Source: Marinomonas spartinae (GTDB taxonomy: Bacteria; Pseudomonadota; Gammaproteobacteria; Pseudomonadales; Marinomonadaceae). Taken from it: a stretch of DNA of 64,000 nt. The notes under the pieces were generated by a model, which worked only from the letters and a program-made list of their open reading frames with translations, searched no databases and was not told where the DNA came from. Below, in pieces: positions 53,791 through 62,987 of the stretch. A program made the translations under genes and the position numbers. The DNA is taken from positions 1-64,000 of the forward strand of contig NZ_JAEMUI010000018.1 of the NCBI RefSeq assembly GCF_016461715.1, given 5' to 3'. Each line of letters starts with the position of its first letter. Position 1 is the stretch's first letter.

Positions 53791-54093
53791 TTAAAGAACG
53801 GTTGAAAAGCCTTCAAACTTTGGTGGACCAAGGTACAGGCCCCTAGATGACGTTGCATTCGCATGGGCCTTACGAAAGGCCTCAGATTTAGTCCAGTCGC
53901 GGAACGCCTGCTCGCTTTCCCAAATGGTATGAGAAGCGAACAGAGTGAACTCCTCATGGGTTTCGCCTTGCAATAAATTAAATGAATCAAAGCCTGGCAC
54001 GTCTTTTAAATGGGTATCTCGGCTACGCCAAATATTAATAAATTCTTCTTCACGTCCTACTGCAATACGAAAACGGTTCATTGCTACGTACAT
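53791..54093 (-). CDS. IsdG-like haem-degrading monooxygenase (ABM fold)
   Basis: The 100-residue ferredoxin-like ABM-domain protein has Asn6 (AMNRF), Trp67 (RDWTKS) and His77 (RKAHA), matching in position and identity the Asn7, Trp67 and His77 catalytic set of Staphylococcus IsdG. The middle part VPGFDSFNLLQG also fits. It should bind haem and open the ring, releasing iron, in the cytoplasm. Other ABM proteins have other roles, so function needs testing. ATG 54093 has an AGGAGAG ribosome site on the minus strand. No haem-uptake genes are adjacent. Confidence 0.82.
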   Translation of the reverse strand: MYVAMNRFRIAVGREEEFINIWRSRDTHLKDVPGFDSFNLLQGETHEEFTLFASHTIWESEQAFRDWTKSEAFRKAHANATSSRGLYLGPPKFEGFSTVL

Positions 54094-54645
54094 AGTGACT
54101 CTCCTGCAACATAATGCATTCTATCAAGTAATCAGTCTTACCAAGGTTATAGTTAACAAAATGATCTGCCATCTGACAAGACTGTCTAGTCAAAAGTCCA
54201 ATTCATTACCCATTAGGGAAGGTGTTAATAAGTCCTCTTGACTCAGCATGGAGATAAAAGCCTGCTATTTGCGGCAAGCATCGAATGTGAATAGTGAACC
54301 TATTGACGAGATGCTTAACAAAGAATACGGGGTTTTAGACCATGCCCTATGGGGCTTTAAGAGAAAACGTCACTCTGCGTTGCGATACTTCGAAAGGTGC
54401 CTACATTCCTTCAGTATCGCGCCTTAATTGACGATTTCTCTTAAAGCCTGAGTCTTAGACGACTTATTCACACCTTCCCTGGCCCCAATATTCATCAAAT
54501 ATACGAAACATAAAAGAGCGCTTATGGTCTTTCTATTATCCACATTATTTGTTCTGATTTGAGTACGGTTTAAAAACGTGTATCAACAAATAAATGACAA
54601 ACAGATAAAAAACACTCTCTCAACTGTATACATAAGGACAGCCAA
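54094..54645. other. 552-bp gap holding a repeat element
   Basis: Between the monooxygenase and ggt the only clear structure is the inverted-repeat element at 54215-54480. The right part (54500-54640) is AT-rich and should contain the ggt promoter. Confidence 0.6.
54215..54480. mobile_element. 266-bp IS-derived or MITE-like element
   Basis: The ends AGGGAAGGTGTTAATAAGTC and (inverted) AGGGAAGGTGTGAATAAGTC match in 18 of the first 20 bases and the similarity goes on to about 32 bp. Inside is a second strong hairpin (arms GGCTTTAAGAGAAA plus CGTCA, around 54353-54455). A plus-strand frame of 57 codons from 54249 is open but unrecognised. No target duplication is apparent. The element looks like two IS ends joined after loss of the transposase. 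Confidence 0.6.
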
Positions 54646-56403
54646 ATGTACAAACGACAGACACCGCAACGATTGTTACTGCTTTCATCACTCTTTCTTA
54701 GTCAGAGCCTCTTTGCCTCTGGTCAAGTGACCGATGCCGTTGCTCCAGAGCAAACGAGTGCCATCTCTGAAAAAAAACTGGTCACAGCTCAACACGAGAT
54801 GGTAGCAACCGCCAACCCTATCGCCACTCAAGTGGGTTACAATGTGCTCAAATCGGGAGGCTCTGCCATTGATGCACTGGTCGCCGTGCAAATGACATTG
54901 GGCCTTGTAGAACCTCAGTCTTCTGGTTTAGGTGGTGGCGCTTTCGCCGTTTACTACGATGCCAAAAACAAACAGCTCACCACCTTTGATGGGCGCGAAA
55001 CCGCCCCCATGAAAGCCACTCCAGAACTATTTCAAGACAACAATGGCAAGCCGCTCAAATTCTATGATGCAGTAGTCGGAGGGCGCTCTGTTGGGACGCC
55101 TGGCACCATTAAATTGATGGCCGAATTGCACAAACGCTATGGTCGAAAACCTTGGTCAGACCTATTAAAACCGGCAGAAAAAATAGCCCTCGATGGCTTT
55201 ATTGTTTCGCCTCGACTCGCCCACTCTGTTGAAAGCAACAAAGCACACTTGTCCCGTTACCCAGAAACCAAAGCGTACTTTTTCAACTTGGATAACAGCC
55301 CCATCCAAGCAGGACAACGCCTGAAAAATTTGGCCTATGCCAGAACCTTAAGTGAATTAGCCATGCATGGCCCTGATATTTTTTATCATGGGAAAATTGG
55401 CAAGGACATCGTTCGGCAGGTCAACCATGTGGTGGATAATCCAGGGGTTCTGTCCGAAGCGGACTTGGCTAACTACCAAGTCAAACAAAGAAAGCCCGTG
55501 TGTCTGCCCTATAAACAATATGATATTTGCGGCATGGGGCCTCCCAGCTCAGGCGGCTTAACCGTTGGACAAATAATGGGCATCACCGAACAATTTAATC
55601 TCGCTAAAATGGGTCCCAACTCACCCGAAGCTTGGCAAATTATAGGCGATGCGTCACGTTTAGCGTTTGCGGATCGAGGTCGATATATGGCTGATACGGA
55701 TTATGTCCCTATGCCACAGGGCCTACTAGACCCGAGCTATTTAAAGGCCCGTGCCCAACTTATCACCCCTGGCAAAGCGCTTGATCACGTTGCAGCGGGA
55801 GAACCTGAATGGCGCCATCCGATCAAGCAGGCAGACGATATCGCTATTGAATTTCCCAGTACCAGTCATATTGTCATTATCGACAAAGATGGCAACGCCG
55901 TTTCTATCACCACCACCATTGAAAGCGCCTTTGGCTCAAAGCTGATGGTCGATGGCTTTTTACTCAATAATGAGCTAACAGACTTCTCTTTTAAGTCATA
56001 CGAAAATGGTTACCCAATCGCCAATCGATTAGAACCTGGTAAACGCCCACGCTCTTCCATGTCGCCTACCATCGTTATGAAAGAGGATAAACCTTACTTG
56101 CTGATCGGCTCACCAGGAGGCTCCAGCATCATTGGTTATGTCGTTAAAACGCTGATTGCGAATCTTGAATGGGGCATGAACATTCAGCAAGCCATTTCTT
56201 TGCCCAACGCCATCAATCGTTTTGGTACTTTTGAACTGGAGGAAGGCACAAAAGCAGAAGCTCTAAAAGGGCCATTAGAGAAAATGGGCTATAAAGTCGC
56301 CATAAAAGATTTGAATTCCGGGGCGCAAGGCATTGAAATCCAATCGGGTAAGCTCTACGGCGGAGCAGACCCAAGACGTGAGGGCTTGGTTTTAGGAGAT
56401 TAA
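54646..56403 (+). CDS. ggt: Gamma-glutamyltransferase
   Basis: The 585-residue N-terminal-nucleophile hydrolase has a signal peptide (about 1-25), the large-subunit motif SGLGGGAF, substrate Arg in DGRETAP, and the self-cleavage site before Thr406 in P-S-T-S-H, followed by DKDGNAVSITTTIE and LLNNELTDFS of the small subunit, then PGKRPRSSMSPT and GSPGGSSIIG. It transfers or hydrolyses the gamma-glutamyl group of glutathione in the periplasm. It is a single gene ending at a large hairpin shared with a convergent LysR gene. Confidence 0.95.
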   Translation: MYKRQTPQRLLLLSSLFLSQSLFASGQVTDAVAPEQTSAISEKKLVTAQHEMVATANPIATQVGYNVLKSGGSAIDALVAVQMTLGLVEPQSSGLGGGAFAVYYDAKNKQLTTFDGRETAPMKATPELFQDNNGKPLKFYDAVVGGRSVGTPGTIKLMAELHKRYGRKPWSDLLKPAEKIALDGFIVSPRLAHSVESNKAHLSRYPETKAYFFNLDNSPIQAGQRLKNLAYARTLSELAMHGPDIFYHGKIGKDIVRQVNHVVDNPGVLSEADLANYQVKQRKPVCLPYKQYDICGMGPPSSGGLTVGQIMGITEQFNLAKMGPNSPEAWQIIGDASRLAFADRGRYMADTDYVPMPQGLLDPSYLKARAQLITPGKALDHVAAGEPEWRHPIKQADDIAIEFPSTSHIVIIDKDGNAVSITTTIESAFGSKLMVDGFLLNNELTDFSFKSYENGYPIANRLEPGKRPRSSMSPTIVMKEDKPYLLIGSPGGSSIIGYVVKTLIANLEWGMNIQQAISLPNAINRFGTFELEEGTKAEALKGPLEKMGYKVAIKDLNSGAQGIEIQSGKLYGGADPRREGLVLGD

Positions 56404-56429
56404 TGAAAAACGCTCCTTCCCTTACTTAC

Positions 56430-56468
56430 ACTCCCCCCATAATGACGAGCCGTCATAATGGGGGGAGT
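56430..56468. terminator. Long hairpin between convergent ggt and lysR genes
   Basis: Two 18-base arms starting ACTCCCCCCAT match at 17 positions around a 3-nt loop. It lacks a T run but is placed to stop both transcripts. Confidence 0.65.
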
Positions 56469-56473
56469 GATCT

Positions 56474-57379
56474 CTAAATAAGATCAACGGCTTTCCAGTG
56501 TTCTAACAGTATATTGATAAATAGCTCAGCGGCAGGCGATACGGAAGTAGAACTACGCTTGACCAAGCCAATTGAACGATCAATTTTCTGCCCTTTGAGC
56601 GGCCTGAAAGTCAGCGTTGATGCCGAACTCAACGGCATGGCTAATTTCGGTACAATGGAGATGCCTAATCCCATTTCCACTAACCCCAATGAGGTTGAAA
56701 GGTGTTGAACCTCATAAAAACTGTTTAATTTCACCTGATCTCTGGCTAACGATTTATCCAATAAAATACGATTACCGCTGGCTCGTCCAACACTGATTAA
56801 TTTATAGGGTTCCATATCAGCCCAAGACACTTCATCCAACTCGCACAATGGGTGATCTTTCCTCAGACAAACCACAAAAGGATCATCGAGAAGCGGTGTG
56901 AAAACCACCTCAGGGTGCTGTGCAATAGCCATGTTGATGCCAAAATCGGCATCCCCTCGAATAACGGATTCCAGCCCCTGATTGGCACTTTCGTCTAATA
57001 TTTGAATACGAATGCCAGGATAACGTTCGTTAAACACATTAATAACACTGGGCAAAAAATAAAACGCAGCAGTTGGAATGCACGCAATAATGACCTTACC
57101 TTTTTGCTGGGATGCCATGTCTTTAATGCCCAAAATGGACATTTCAAACTCTTCTACCATCCTTCTGGCCTTGGGTAAAAACTCTCTGCCGACCGATGTT
57201 AACCAGGTTTTTCTCGTTGTTCTTTCGAACAATTGTGCCCCAAGCAAAGACTCTAATTTTTGCATTCTTCGGCTTAATGCAGGCTGCGAAAGAAAGGTTA
57301 ATTCCGCTGCATCATGAAAGTTTCCCGTCTCCGCAACCCGAATAAAAATAACCAAATCTTTGAACTCTATTTGATGCAT
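56474..57379 (-). CDS. LysR-family transcriptional regulator
   Basis: The 301-residue protein has a typical N-terminal winged helix (about 1-60; TGNFHDAAELTFLSQPALSRRMQKLE) and a periplasmic-binding-like effector domain (about 90-295). It is divergent from the PrpF/GalD-like gene across 114 bp that contain the repeated word TGATGCA/TGCATCA. It probably activates that gene and the TctC/TctA transport genes when a tricarboxylate-like inducer is present; this rests on position. Confidence 0.92.
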   Translation of the reverse strand: MHQIEFKDLVIFIRVAETGNFHDAAELTFLSQPALSRRMQKLESLLGAQLFERTTRKTWLTSVGREFLPKARRMVEEFEMSILGIKDMASQQKGKVIIACIPTAAFYFLPSVINVFNERYPGIRIQILDESANQGLESVIRGDADFGINMAIAQHPEVVFTPLLDDPFVVCLRKDHPLCELDEVSWADMEPYKLISVGRASGNRILLDKSLARDQVKLNSFYEVQHLSTSLGLVEMGLGISIVPKLAMPLSSASTLTFRPLKGQKIDRSIGLVKRSSTSVSPAAELFINILLEHWKAVDLI

Positions 57380-57402
57380 GATCTCACCACTGATAACAAT
57401 TT

Positions 57403-57437
57403 TGCATCATTTATAACTTATTTTTGCATTTGATGCA
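57403..57437. promoter_or_regulatory. LysR-type binding-site candidate
   Basis: TGCATCA (57403-57409) and TGATGCA (57431-57437) are inverted halves 21 bp apart; a third TGATGCA (57372-57378) overlaps the lysR start codon. TGCATTTGATGCA (57425-57437) is itself palindromic. Confidence 0.45.
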
Positions 57438-57493
57438 CCAATCCACCTTATGAGATCTTAGCGCCAGTACCAATAACAACAAGGTTTTTTATA

Positions 57494-58555
57494 ATGTCAC
57501 AAACCATATCCTGCATGATTATGCGTGGTGGCACCTCTCGAGGCCCATACCTGAACATTTCTGACCTACCCAAAGAGAGAGAGGCCTGTGCGGATGTTCT
57601 TTTGAAAATAATGGGATCTGGTCATGAACTTCAGATAGATGGCATCGGTGGGGGCAATAGCCTAACAAGCAAGGTCGCCATGGTAGGCCCCTCAACCCAT
57701 CCAGAAGCGGATGTGGATTATTTATTTGCTCAAGTGGGCATACTCGAGAAGAAAGTAGACTTCGCGCCAAACTGTGGAAACATGCTAGCAGGTGTCGCAC
57801 CTTACGCGATCGAAACAGGGCTATTCCCAGCCTCAAACGATAAAACAATCGTACGCATTCATAATGTCAATACTGGCAAGATTATACATGCCACAGTATC
57901 AACACCTAATGGCAAAGTTAAATATTCTGGAAACACCATTATCGCTGGCACTAACTCGCCAGGAGAGCCTATTCATTTAACCTTTATCGACGTTGAAGGC
58001 TCTAAAACAGGCAAATTACTACCAACAGGGAACAAAATAGATATTATTGACTCGGTCCCCGTTACCTGTCTCGATGCGGCCACTCCCGTGGTTTTGATTA
58101 AAGCCGCAGACCTTAAAAAGACAGGTTATGAATCCCCATCAGAGTTTGATAATGATGTGGAATTCATGAGCCGATTAGAGAATATTCGCCTACAAGCTGG
58201 TCGATTAATGGGCCTAGGCGATGTATCTAACTCCGTAATCCCTAAACCTATTTTGCTGTCACCCGCTTTGCACGGTGGCACCATTTCAGCACGCTATTTC
58301 GTACCAAATAAATGTCATAAGGCGTTAGCTGTCACAGGCAGCATCGCCATTACAACCGCCTGTTGTACGCTCGGTACCATTGCATCAGAACTGATCAATA
58401 ATAGCACCGACGATTCTTCTTTTGTTCTTGAACATCCCTCAGGAACAATAGAACTGGGTGTCACACGTAACGCTGAAGACAGGACTGTCATCGCAAGCGT
58501 GTCACTCATTCGAACTGCTAAACGAATATTAAGTGGCATCATTTATCTCGATTAG
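57494..58555 (+). CDS. PrpF-family isomerase, 4-oxalomesaconate tautomerase-like
   Basis: The 353-residue protein is of the PrpF/GalD family: it begins with MIMRGGTSRGPYL, has GIGGGNSLTSKVAMV and the nucleophile-region FAPNCGNMLAGVAPYA with a conserved Cys, and a second-domain GDVSNSVIPKPILL. Members move a double bond in substituted aconitates or 4-oxalomesaconate. Next to a tricarboxylate transporter, either a methylaconitate isomerase or a gallate-pathway tautomerase (GalD) role is possible. It is the first gene of a likely operon with tctC and tctA. Confidence 0.88.
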   Translation: MSQTISCMIMRGGTSRGPYLNISDLPKEREACADVLLKIMGSGHELQIDGIGGGNSLTSKVAMVGPSTHPEADVDYLFAQVGILEKKVDFAPNCGNMLAGVAPYAIETGLFPASNDKTIVRIHNVNTGKIIHATVSTPNGKVKYSGNTIIAGTNSPGEPIHLTFIDVEGSKTGKLLPTGNKIDIIDSVPVTCLDAATPVVLIKAADLKKTGYESPSEFDNDVEFMSRLENIRLQAGRLMGLGDVSNSVIPKPILLSPALHGGTISARYFVPNKCHKALAVTGSIAITTACCTLGTIASELINNSTDDSSFVLEHPSGTIELGVTRNAEDRTVIASVSLIRTAKRILSGIIYLD

Positions 58556-58616
58556 CAAACTAAACTATCTCAACGACTAAGATAAAAATTATATAAAAAC
58601 AAAAAAGGATAATAAT

Positions 58617-59699
58617 ATGAAAAAGCACCTGAAGCTCTTATGTGCCTCAACTTTAATCTTTGGTAGTTTGCTAACTACGACTGTTAAAGCTGAGACGGCA
58701 GACATTCCCTCAACCATTAATTGGACCATACCCTTTGGTGTTGGTGGTGGTACAGATGTTTGGGCACGCTTTATCGCTCCCTATTTGACAAAGTATATTC
58801 CCACTCACCCAACGGTTGTTATTAAAAACCAACCAGGTGGTGGCTCCATTACGGGTACCAACTTATTTTATCAACGTGCTAGAAGCGATGGTTCCGATAT
58901 TTTAGGTACCTCGGCATCAACACTTTTTCCGTTTATGCTGGGTGATAAGCGCGTCCGCTACAACTTCGACAAATGGATGCCATTAATGGCCAGTCCAACA
59001 GGTGGCGTTGTCTATGTTCAGCCTAACCTTGGCGTTAAGTCCGCCGCCGATATTGATAAGCTAAATGGCGTCACACTTCCTTTTGGATCCCAAGGTCCAA
59101 CTCGACTTGAGCTGCCAGTGCTAATGGCCTTTGAAATGCTTGGTCTTGATGTGAAACCAGTATTCGGTATGAAGAGCCGTGGCGCAGGCCGTCTGGCTTT
59201 CGAACGTGGTGAAGCAAAAATCGACTTCCAGACCACTTCGGCTTATCTCAACTCAGTAGAAGACTTGGTTAAAAACCACAAAGCGATTCCTTTATTCTCA
59301 TTAGGGGTGATGGACGAAGATGGAAAGATAGTACGCGATCCAGCTTTTCCAAATTTACCCACATTCCAAGAGGTCTATTTCCAGAAATATGGCAAGAAGC
59401 CATCTGGTAATGAATATACCGCTTACTCTAAGTTCTTAGCGGCAGGTTTTGCTTTCCAAAAAGTGATTTTTATTCCCTCAAATACACCAAACGACATTAT
59501 TCAGGCGTATCAAAAAGGGATTAAAGAGATGTTGAAAGACCCTGACTTCATTAAAGACTCTATAGTGCAAATTGGCCCCTACAAAAATATTGTGGGTATC
59601 AATGCCGCTAAACACCTTCAAGAAGCCACCAAAATTTCTCCTGAGCTGTACGCTTGGGTAGCCAAATGGCTAAAACAGAAATTTGATTATTCACTCTAA
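58617..59699 (+). CDS. tctC: TTT-system periplasmic binding protein TctC (Bug family)
   Basis: The 360-residue protein has a signal peptide (about 1-25, ending VKA-E) and Bug-family features: WTIPFGVGGGTDVWARF, KNQPGGGSITGTN, and a C-terminal domain with VIFIPSNTPNDI. Bug proteins bind citrate and other carboxylates with pre-bound water bridges. It delivers substrate to the membrane protein encoded 26 bp downstream. The AAGGAT ribosome site precedes ATG 58617. Confidence 0.9.
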   Translation: MKKHLKLLCASTLIFGSLLTTTVKAETADIPSTINWTIPFGVGGGTDVWARFIAPYLTKYIPTHPTVVIKNQPGGGSITGTNLFYQRARSDGSDILGTSASTLFPFMLGDKRVRYNFDKWMPLMASPTGGVVYVQPNLGVKSAADIDKLNGVTLPFGSQGPTRLELPVLMAFEMLGLDVKPVFGMKSRGAGRLAFERGEAKIDFQTTSAYLNSVEDLVKNHKAIPLFSLGVMDEDGKIVRDPAFPNLPTFQEVYFQKYGKKPSGNEYTAYSKFLAAGFAFQKVIFIPSNTPNDIIQAYQKGIKEMLKDPDFIKDSIVQIGPYKNIVGINAAKHLQEATKISPELYAWVAKWLKQKFDYSL

Positions 59700-59725
59700 T
59701 CCAATGCTGTCATTAGGAGTTATTC

Positions 59726-61678
59726 ATGACCGTGCTTCTTAGTGCCTTAGACCAAATCTTATCTTTTACGCACTTTATCTACTTATTAGGTGGGGTCCTA
59801 GTTGGTCTTGTGGTAGGTATTATTCCAGGACTCGGTGGTATTGCTGGTATGTCCTTACTGTTACCATTCATATACGGAATGGAACCATCTGTTGGCTTAG
59901 GAATGCTAATGGGACTGGTTGCAGTAATACCTACGGGCGATACGTTCACCTCCGTTTTAATGGGAATTCCTGGATCGAGTTCTTCCCAAGCCACGGTCAT
60001 GGATGGCTTTCCACTAGCGAAAAAGGGCCAAGCAGCGCGTGCTTTATCCGCTGCTTTCATGTGCTCAATGATAGGTGGTGTGGTAGGTGCTATCGTTCTC
60101 AGTGTGTTCATTCTAGTTGCACGACCGATTGTACTGTCTTTCTCTTCCGCCGAATTATTTATGCTGACCCTATTGGGATTAAGTGTGGTGGCGGCGCTAT
60201 CTGGCGGCAACATTTTTAAAGGTTTGGCTGCTTGTGGATTTGGCTTACTGGTTGGCTCTGTTGGTTCAGCCCCTGCTACAGGCGAGTTTAGATTTACCCT
60301 TGGCATCGATTATCTTTACGATGGCATTCCTTTGGTTGTTGTCGGTTTAGGCATTTTTGCCTTACCAGAAATCATTAGTCTGCTCGTGCAAAATAAAGCG
60401 ATCGCGTCCACTCCCAACAAATTAGGACATGGCCTAAAACAAGGGATAAAAGACGTTTTTCAGAACCTTCCACTCGTTGGTAAATCATCTATTTTTGGTA
60501 GCCTTGTTGGGGCCATTCCAGGCTTGGGCGGCTCCGTTGTCGATTGGATGACTTACAGCTTTGCCATGAATTCGAGTAAAGACAGTTCACAATTTGGTAA
60601 AGGTGATATCAGGGGGGTTATCGCACCTGAATCTGCCAATAACGCCTGTGCCTCTGGCAGTATGATTCCAACGTTATTATTTGGCATACCTGGCTCAGGG
60701 TCAGCGGCGGTATTTTTAGGCGGTATGTTATTGCTTGGTTTACAACCAGGCGTCTCAATGATTACCACTCATCTGGACCTAACCTACACCATCATTTGGT
60801 CTTTAGCCTTAGCGAACATTTTGGGTGCGGTTTTTTGTATTTGTTTTACACGCCCGATTTCACTGCTGACCTACGTTAAATTCTCAATACTTGCTCCCAT
60901 CATTTTAACACTTATTCTGTTTGCCGCTTATCAAGCGACTCGCAGCCTAGGCGACTTCATCGTCCTTGGTGTCATTGCGACTATAGGTGTCTTAATGAAG
61001 GATGCAGGATGGCCACGCCCAGCGTTTTTAATTGGCTTTGTACTGTCATCTGGTGCGGAAAATTACTTTTTCCAAAGTATTCAGTTCTATGGTTACTCAT
61101 GGTTTGAACGTCCTGGCGTAATTATTATTGCTTTGTTGATCCTATTGGGCTTTGTTCTTCCTCCTATTCTCAAAAGCAGAAGAAAAGCACAAAAAGACGA
61201 GGATCAAGCCACAGAAAAAGCGTTACCAGTCACCTCTGTTACCGATCTGATACTGATTCTTTTCATTACCAGCGCGGGGGCATATGCTTTATTTAAAATA
61301 TGGGACATGTCCACATTAACCAAGGCATTTCCTCTGATTGCTATCGCGATTGTACTTTTCTCCTGCATCGCATTGCTGATTCAACGCTATAAAGTGAAGC
61401 ATCAAAAAGTGGCCACCAATATAAGGTTAGAGGCTTGCTATATTATTGGCTTCTTTTTCATCGCCTGTGGATACTACTATTTAGGATTTATCTCCACTAC
61501 ATTTATTTTCTCATTGCTATTTTTATCCTATTTAGCAAAAGCCTCATGGCTTAAATCGTTAATCATCTCTTTTTGCTTAGTGGTGTTCTTATTAGTCATG
61601 CGCCATATCATGCACATCGACTATCCGGAAGGCTTTTTAGACCCTTACATTTTAACACCAATAGATAAAATATTTTAA
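59726..61678 (+). CDS. tctA: TctA-TctB fusion protein of the tripartite tricarboxylate transporter
   Basis: The 650-residue protein begins as TctA (about 1-490; GIIPGLGGIAGMSLLLP, GDTFTSVLMGIPGSSSSQATVMDGFPLAKKGQA, and IPTLLFGIPGSGSAAVFLGG), then continues after a charged linker (KSRRKAQKDEDQATEKA, about 485-505) into a 140-residue part with four hydrophobic helices that matches TctB. In most bacteria TctB is a separate small protein. Together with TctC it should import tricarboxylates, driven by a cation gradient. A terminator (61687-61720) follows. Confidence 0.9.
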   Translation: MTVLLSALDQILSFTHFIYLLGGVLVGLVVGIIPGLGGIAGMSLLLPFIYGMEPSVGLGMLMGLVAVIPTGDTFTSVLMGIPGSSSSQATVMDGFPLAKKGQAARALSAAFMCSMIGGVVGAIVLSVFILVARPIVLSFSSAELFMLTLLGLSVVAALSGGNIFKGLAACGFGLLVGSVGSAPATGEFRFTLGIDYLYDGIPLVVVGLGIFALPEIISLLVQNKAIASTPNKLGHGLKQGIKDVFQNLPLVGKSSIFGSLVGAIPGLGGSVVDWMTYSFAMNSSKDSSQFGKGDIRGVIAPESANNACASGSMIPTLLFGIPGSGSAAVFLGGMLLLGLQPGVSMITTHLDLTYTIIWSLALANILGAVFCICFTRPISLLTYVKFSILAPIILTLILFAAYQATRSLGDFIVLGVIATIGVLMKDAGWPRPAFLIGFVLSSGAENYFFQSIQFYGYSWFERPGVIIIALLILLGFVLPPILKSRRKAQKDEDQATEKALPVTSVTDLILILFITSAGAYALFKIWDMSTLTKAFPLIAIAIVLFSCIALLIQRYKVKHQKVATNIRLEACYIIGFFFIACGYYYLGFISTTFIFSLLFLSYLAKASWLKSLIISFCLVVFLLVMRHIMHIDYPEGFLDPYILTPIDKIF

Positions 61679-61686
61679 AACTCATT

Positions 61687-61720
61687 GGTGAGGTTGCTCC
61701 CCCGCCTCCTCACCTTTTTT
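61687..61720 (+). terminator. Terminator after the tctA gene
   Basis: GGTGAGG pairs with CCTCACC and is followed by six T. Confidence 0.8.
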
Positions 61721-61751
61721 ATTAACAATAAAACAATAAAAGGTTACAGAT

Positions 61752-62975
61752 ATGTCTGATACATCCAGTAATACGCCTTTCAAAAAGTCCTATATTATAA
61801 TAACGATAGCATTAGCCTTATCAGGCTTATCAGAACTAGCTTCTTTATTTTTTATTCAACCTCTGCTGCCGACACTATCGAAGCTGTACCACATTCCCAC
61901 CGATCATATTAGTGAAATTCTATCGGTTGAAACGGCTATGCTGGCTGTTGGTCTATTAGTCACCGGGAGCTTATCAGATCGTTTTGGACGAAAAAGACTC
62001 ATTGTCACGGCACTCTTTTCCGGCGCAGTTATCACTAGTCTATGCTCTTTTATCCACTCTTGGGATCTTCTTGTTGCCATGATGGGGCTGCTTGGTCTAA
62101 CGTTAAGCGGTATCGCAGCTGCGGCAACAGCTTATATTAGTGAAGAAATCCCCTCTGCTGTGGCCAGTATTGTCACCGGCTATTTTGTTTTCGGTAATTC
62201 AATGGGAGGCATGTCTGGTAGGGTGTTTGCTAGCCAAATGATTGCACACACTCAACTTCATAATATTTTCTTAGGGTTTTCATCACTACTATTTGCGATT
62301 TCATGCTTAGTACTGTTCTTACTTCCTTCTTCTAAAAACTTTAATCCAACACACAGTTTAAAATTAAAAAGCATTGTGAATGGTATGGGGTTTCATTTAA
62401 GGAATAAAAAAATCCTGCCTGTATACTTCATTGGATTCATTATTTTTGGTGTCTTTACATCACTTTATAGTTTTTTAACGTTCCATGTTACTCAATCTCC
62501 ATTTAACTTATCTCGTGCTCATGCTGGCCTTATCTCTATTTGTTTTGCTTTAAGTGTTATAAGTGCACCACAAGCAGGAAGACTGTCCAATAAGTTAGGC
62601 AGCTGCCCCGTTTACATTGGCCTATTTATAGCAATGATTGTTGGCATTGTATTATCACTATCAAACAGCATATATACCGTTTTAGCAGGGGTCATCATTT
62701 TTACCTGCTGTTTCTTTGGATGCCATTCTATTAGTTTAAGATGGGTAAACAAATATGCAGAAAAAGATAGAGGTCAAGCAACCTCAATTTATCTATTTTT
62801 CTATTATATTGGTGGCTCCGTTGTTGGCTATATCAATGGCTATATTTACTCAGATTTAGGTTGGAAAGGCCTTGTTATCTTTGTCGCAGCACTGCTTTTA
62901 GTCGCGATAATCATTGCTGGCTACCTAAGACATATCCCCTCTGAACAGGCAGAAGCCGCTGCGGCTTCTTCTTAA
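61752..62975 (+). CDS. MFS transporter
   Basis: The 407-residue protein has about 12 membrane helices with the MFS signature between helices 2 and 3, G-S-L-S-D-R-F-G-R-K-R, and a matching AGRLSNKLG near the second half. It resembles the MFS drug or metabolite exporter type. The substrate is unknown; it could export a product of the tricarboxylate cluster, but a terminator separates it from tctA. The gene ends AAAASS and its last codons form part of a hairpin. Confidence 0.88.
   Translation: MSDTSSNTPFKKSYIIITIALALSGLSELASLFFIQPLLPTLSKLYHIPTDHISEILSVETAMLAVGLLVTGSLSDRFGRKRLIVTALFSGAVITSLCSFIHSWDLLVAMMGLLGLTLSGIAAAATAYISEEIPSAVASIVTGYFVFGNSMGGMSGRVFASQMIAHTQLHNIFLGFSSLLFAISCLVLFLLPSSKNFNPTHSLKLKSIVNGMGFHLRNKKILPVYFIGFIIFGVFTSLYSFLTFHVTQSPFNLSRAHAGLISICFALSVISAPQAGRLSNKLGSCPVYIGLFIAMIVGIVLSLSNSIYTVLAGVIIFTCCFFGCHSISLRWVNKYAEKDRGQATSIYLFFYYIGGSVVGYINGYIYSDLGWKGLVIFVAALLLVAIIIAGYLRHIPSEQAEAAAASS
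62951..62973. terminator. Hairpin embedded in the 3' end of the MFS gene
   Basis: AGAAGCC and GGCTTCT form a stem inside the last codons, followed by TCTTAA. It lies 12 bp before the end of the convergent dctD-type gene. Confidence 0.5.
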
Positions 62976-62987
62976 CGTATCGGCCTA

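Noticed and set aside
53700..53990. 96-codon minus-strand frame overlapping the monooxygenase and the gap before the carbonic anhydrase fragment
   Set aside because: It is out of frame with both genes and does not encode the missing N-terminal part of carbonic anhydrase.
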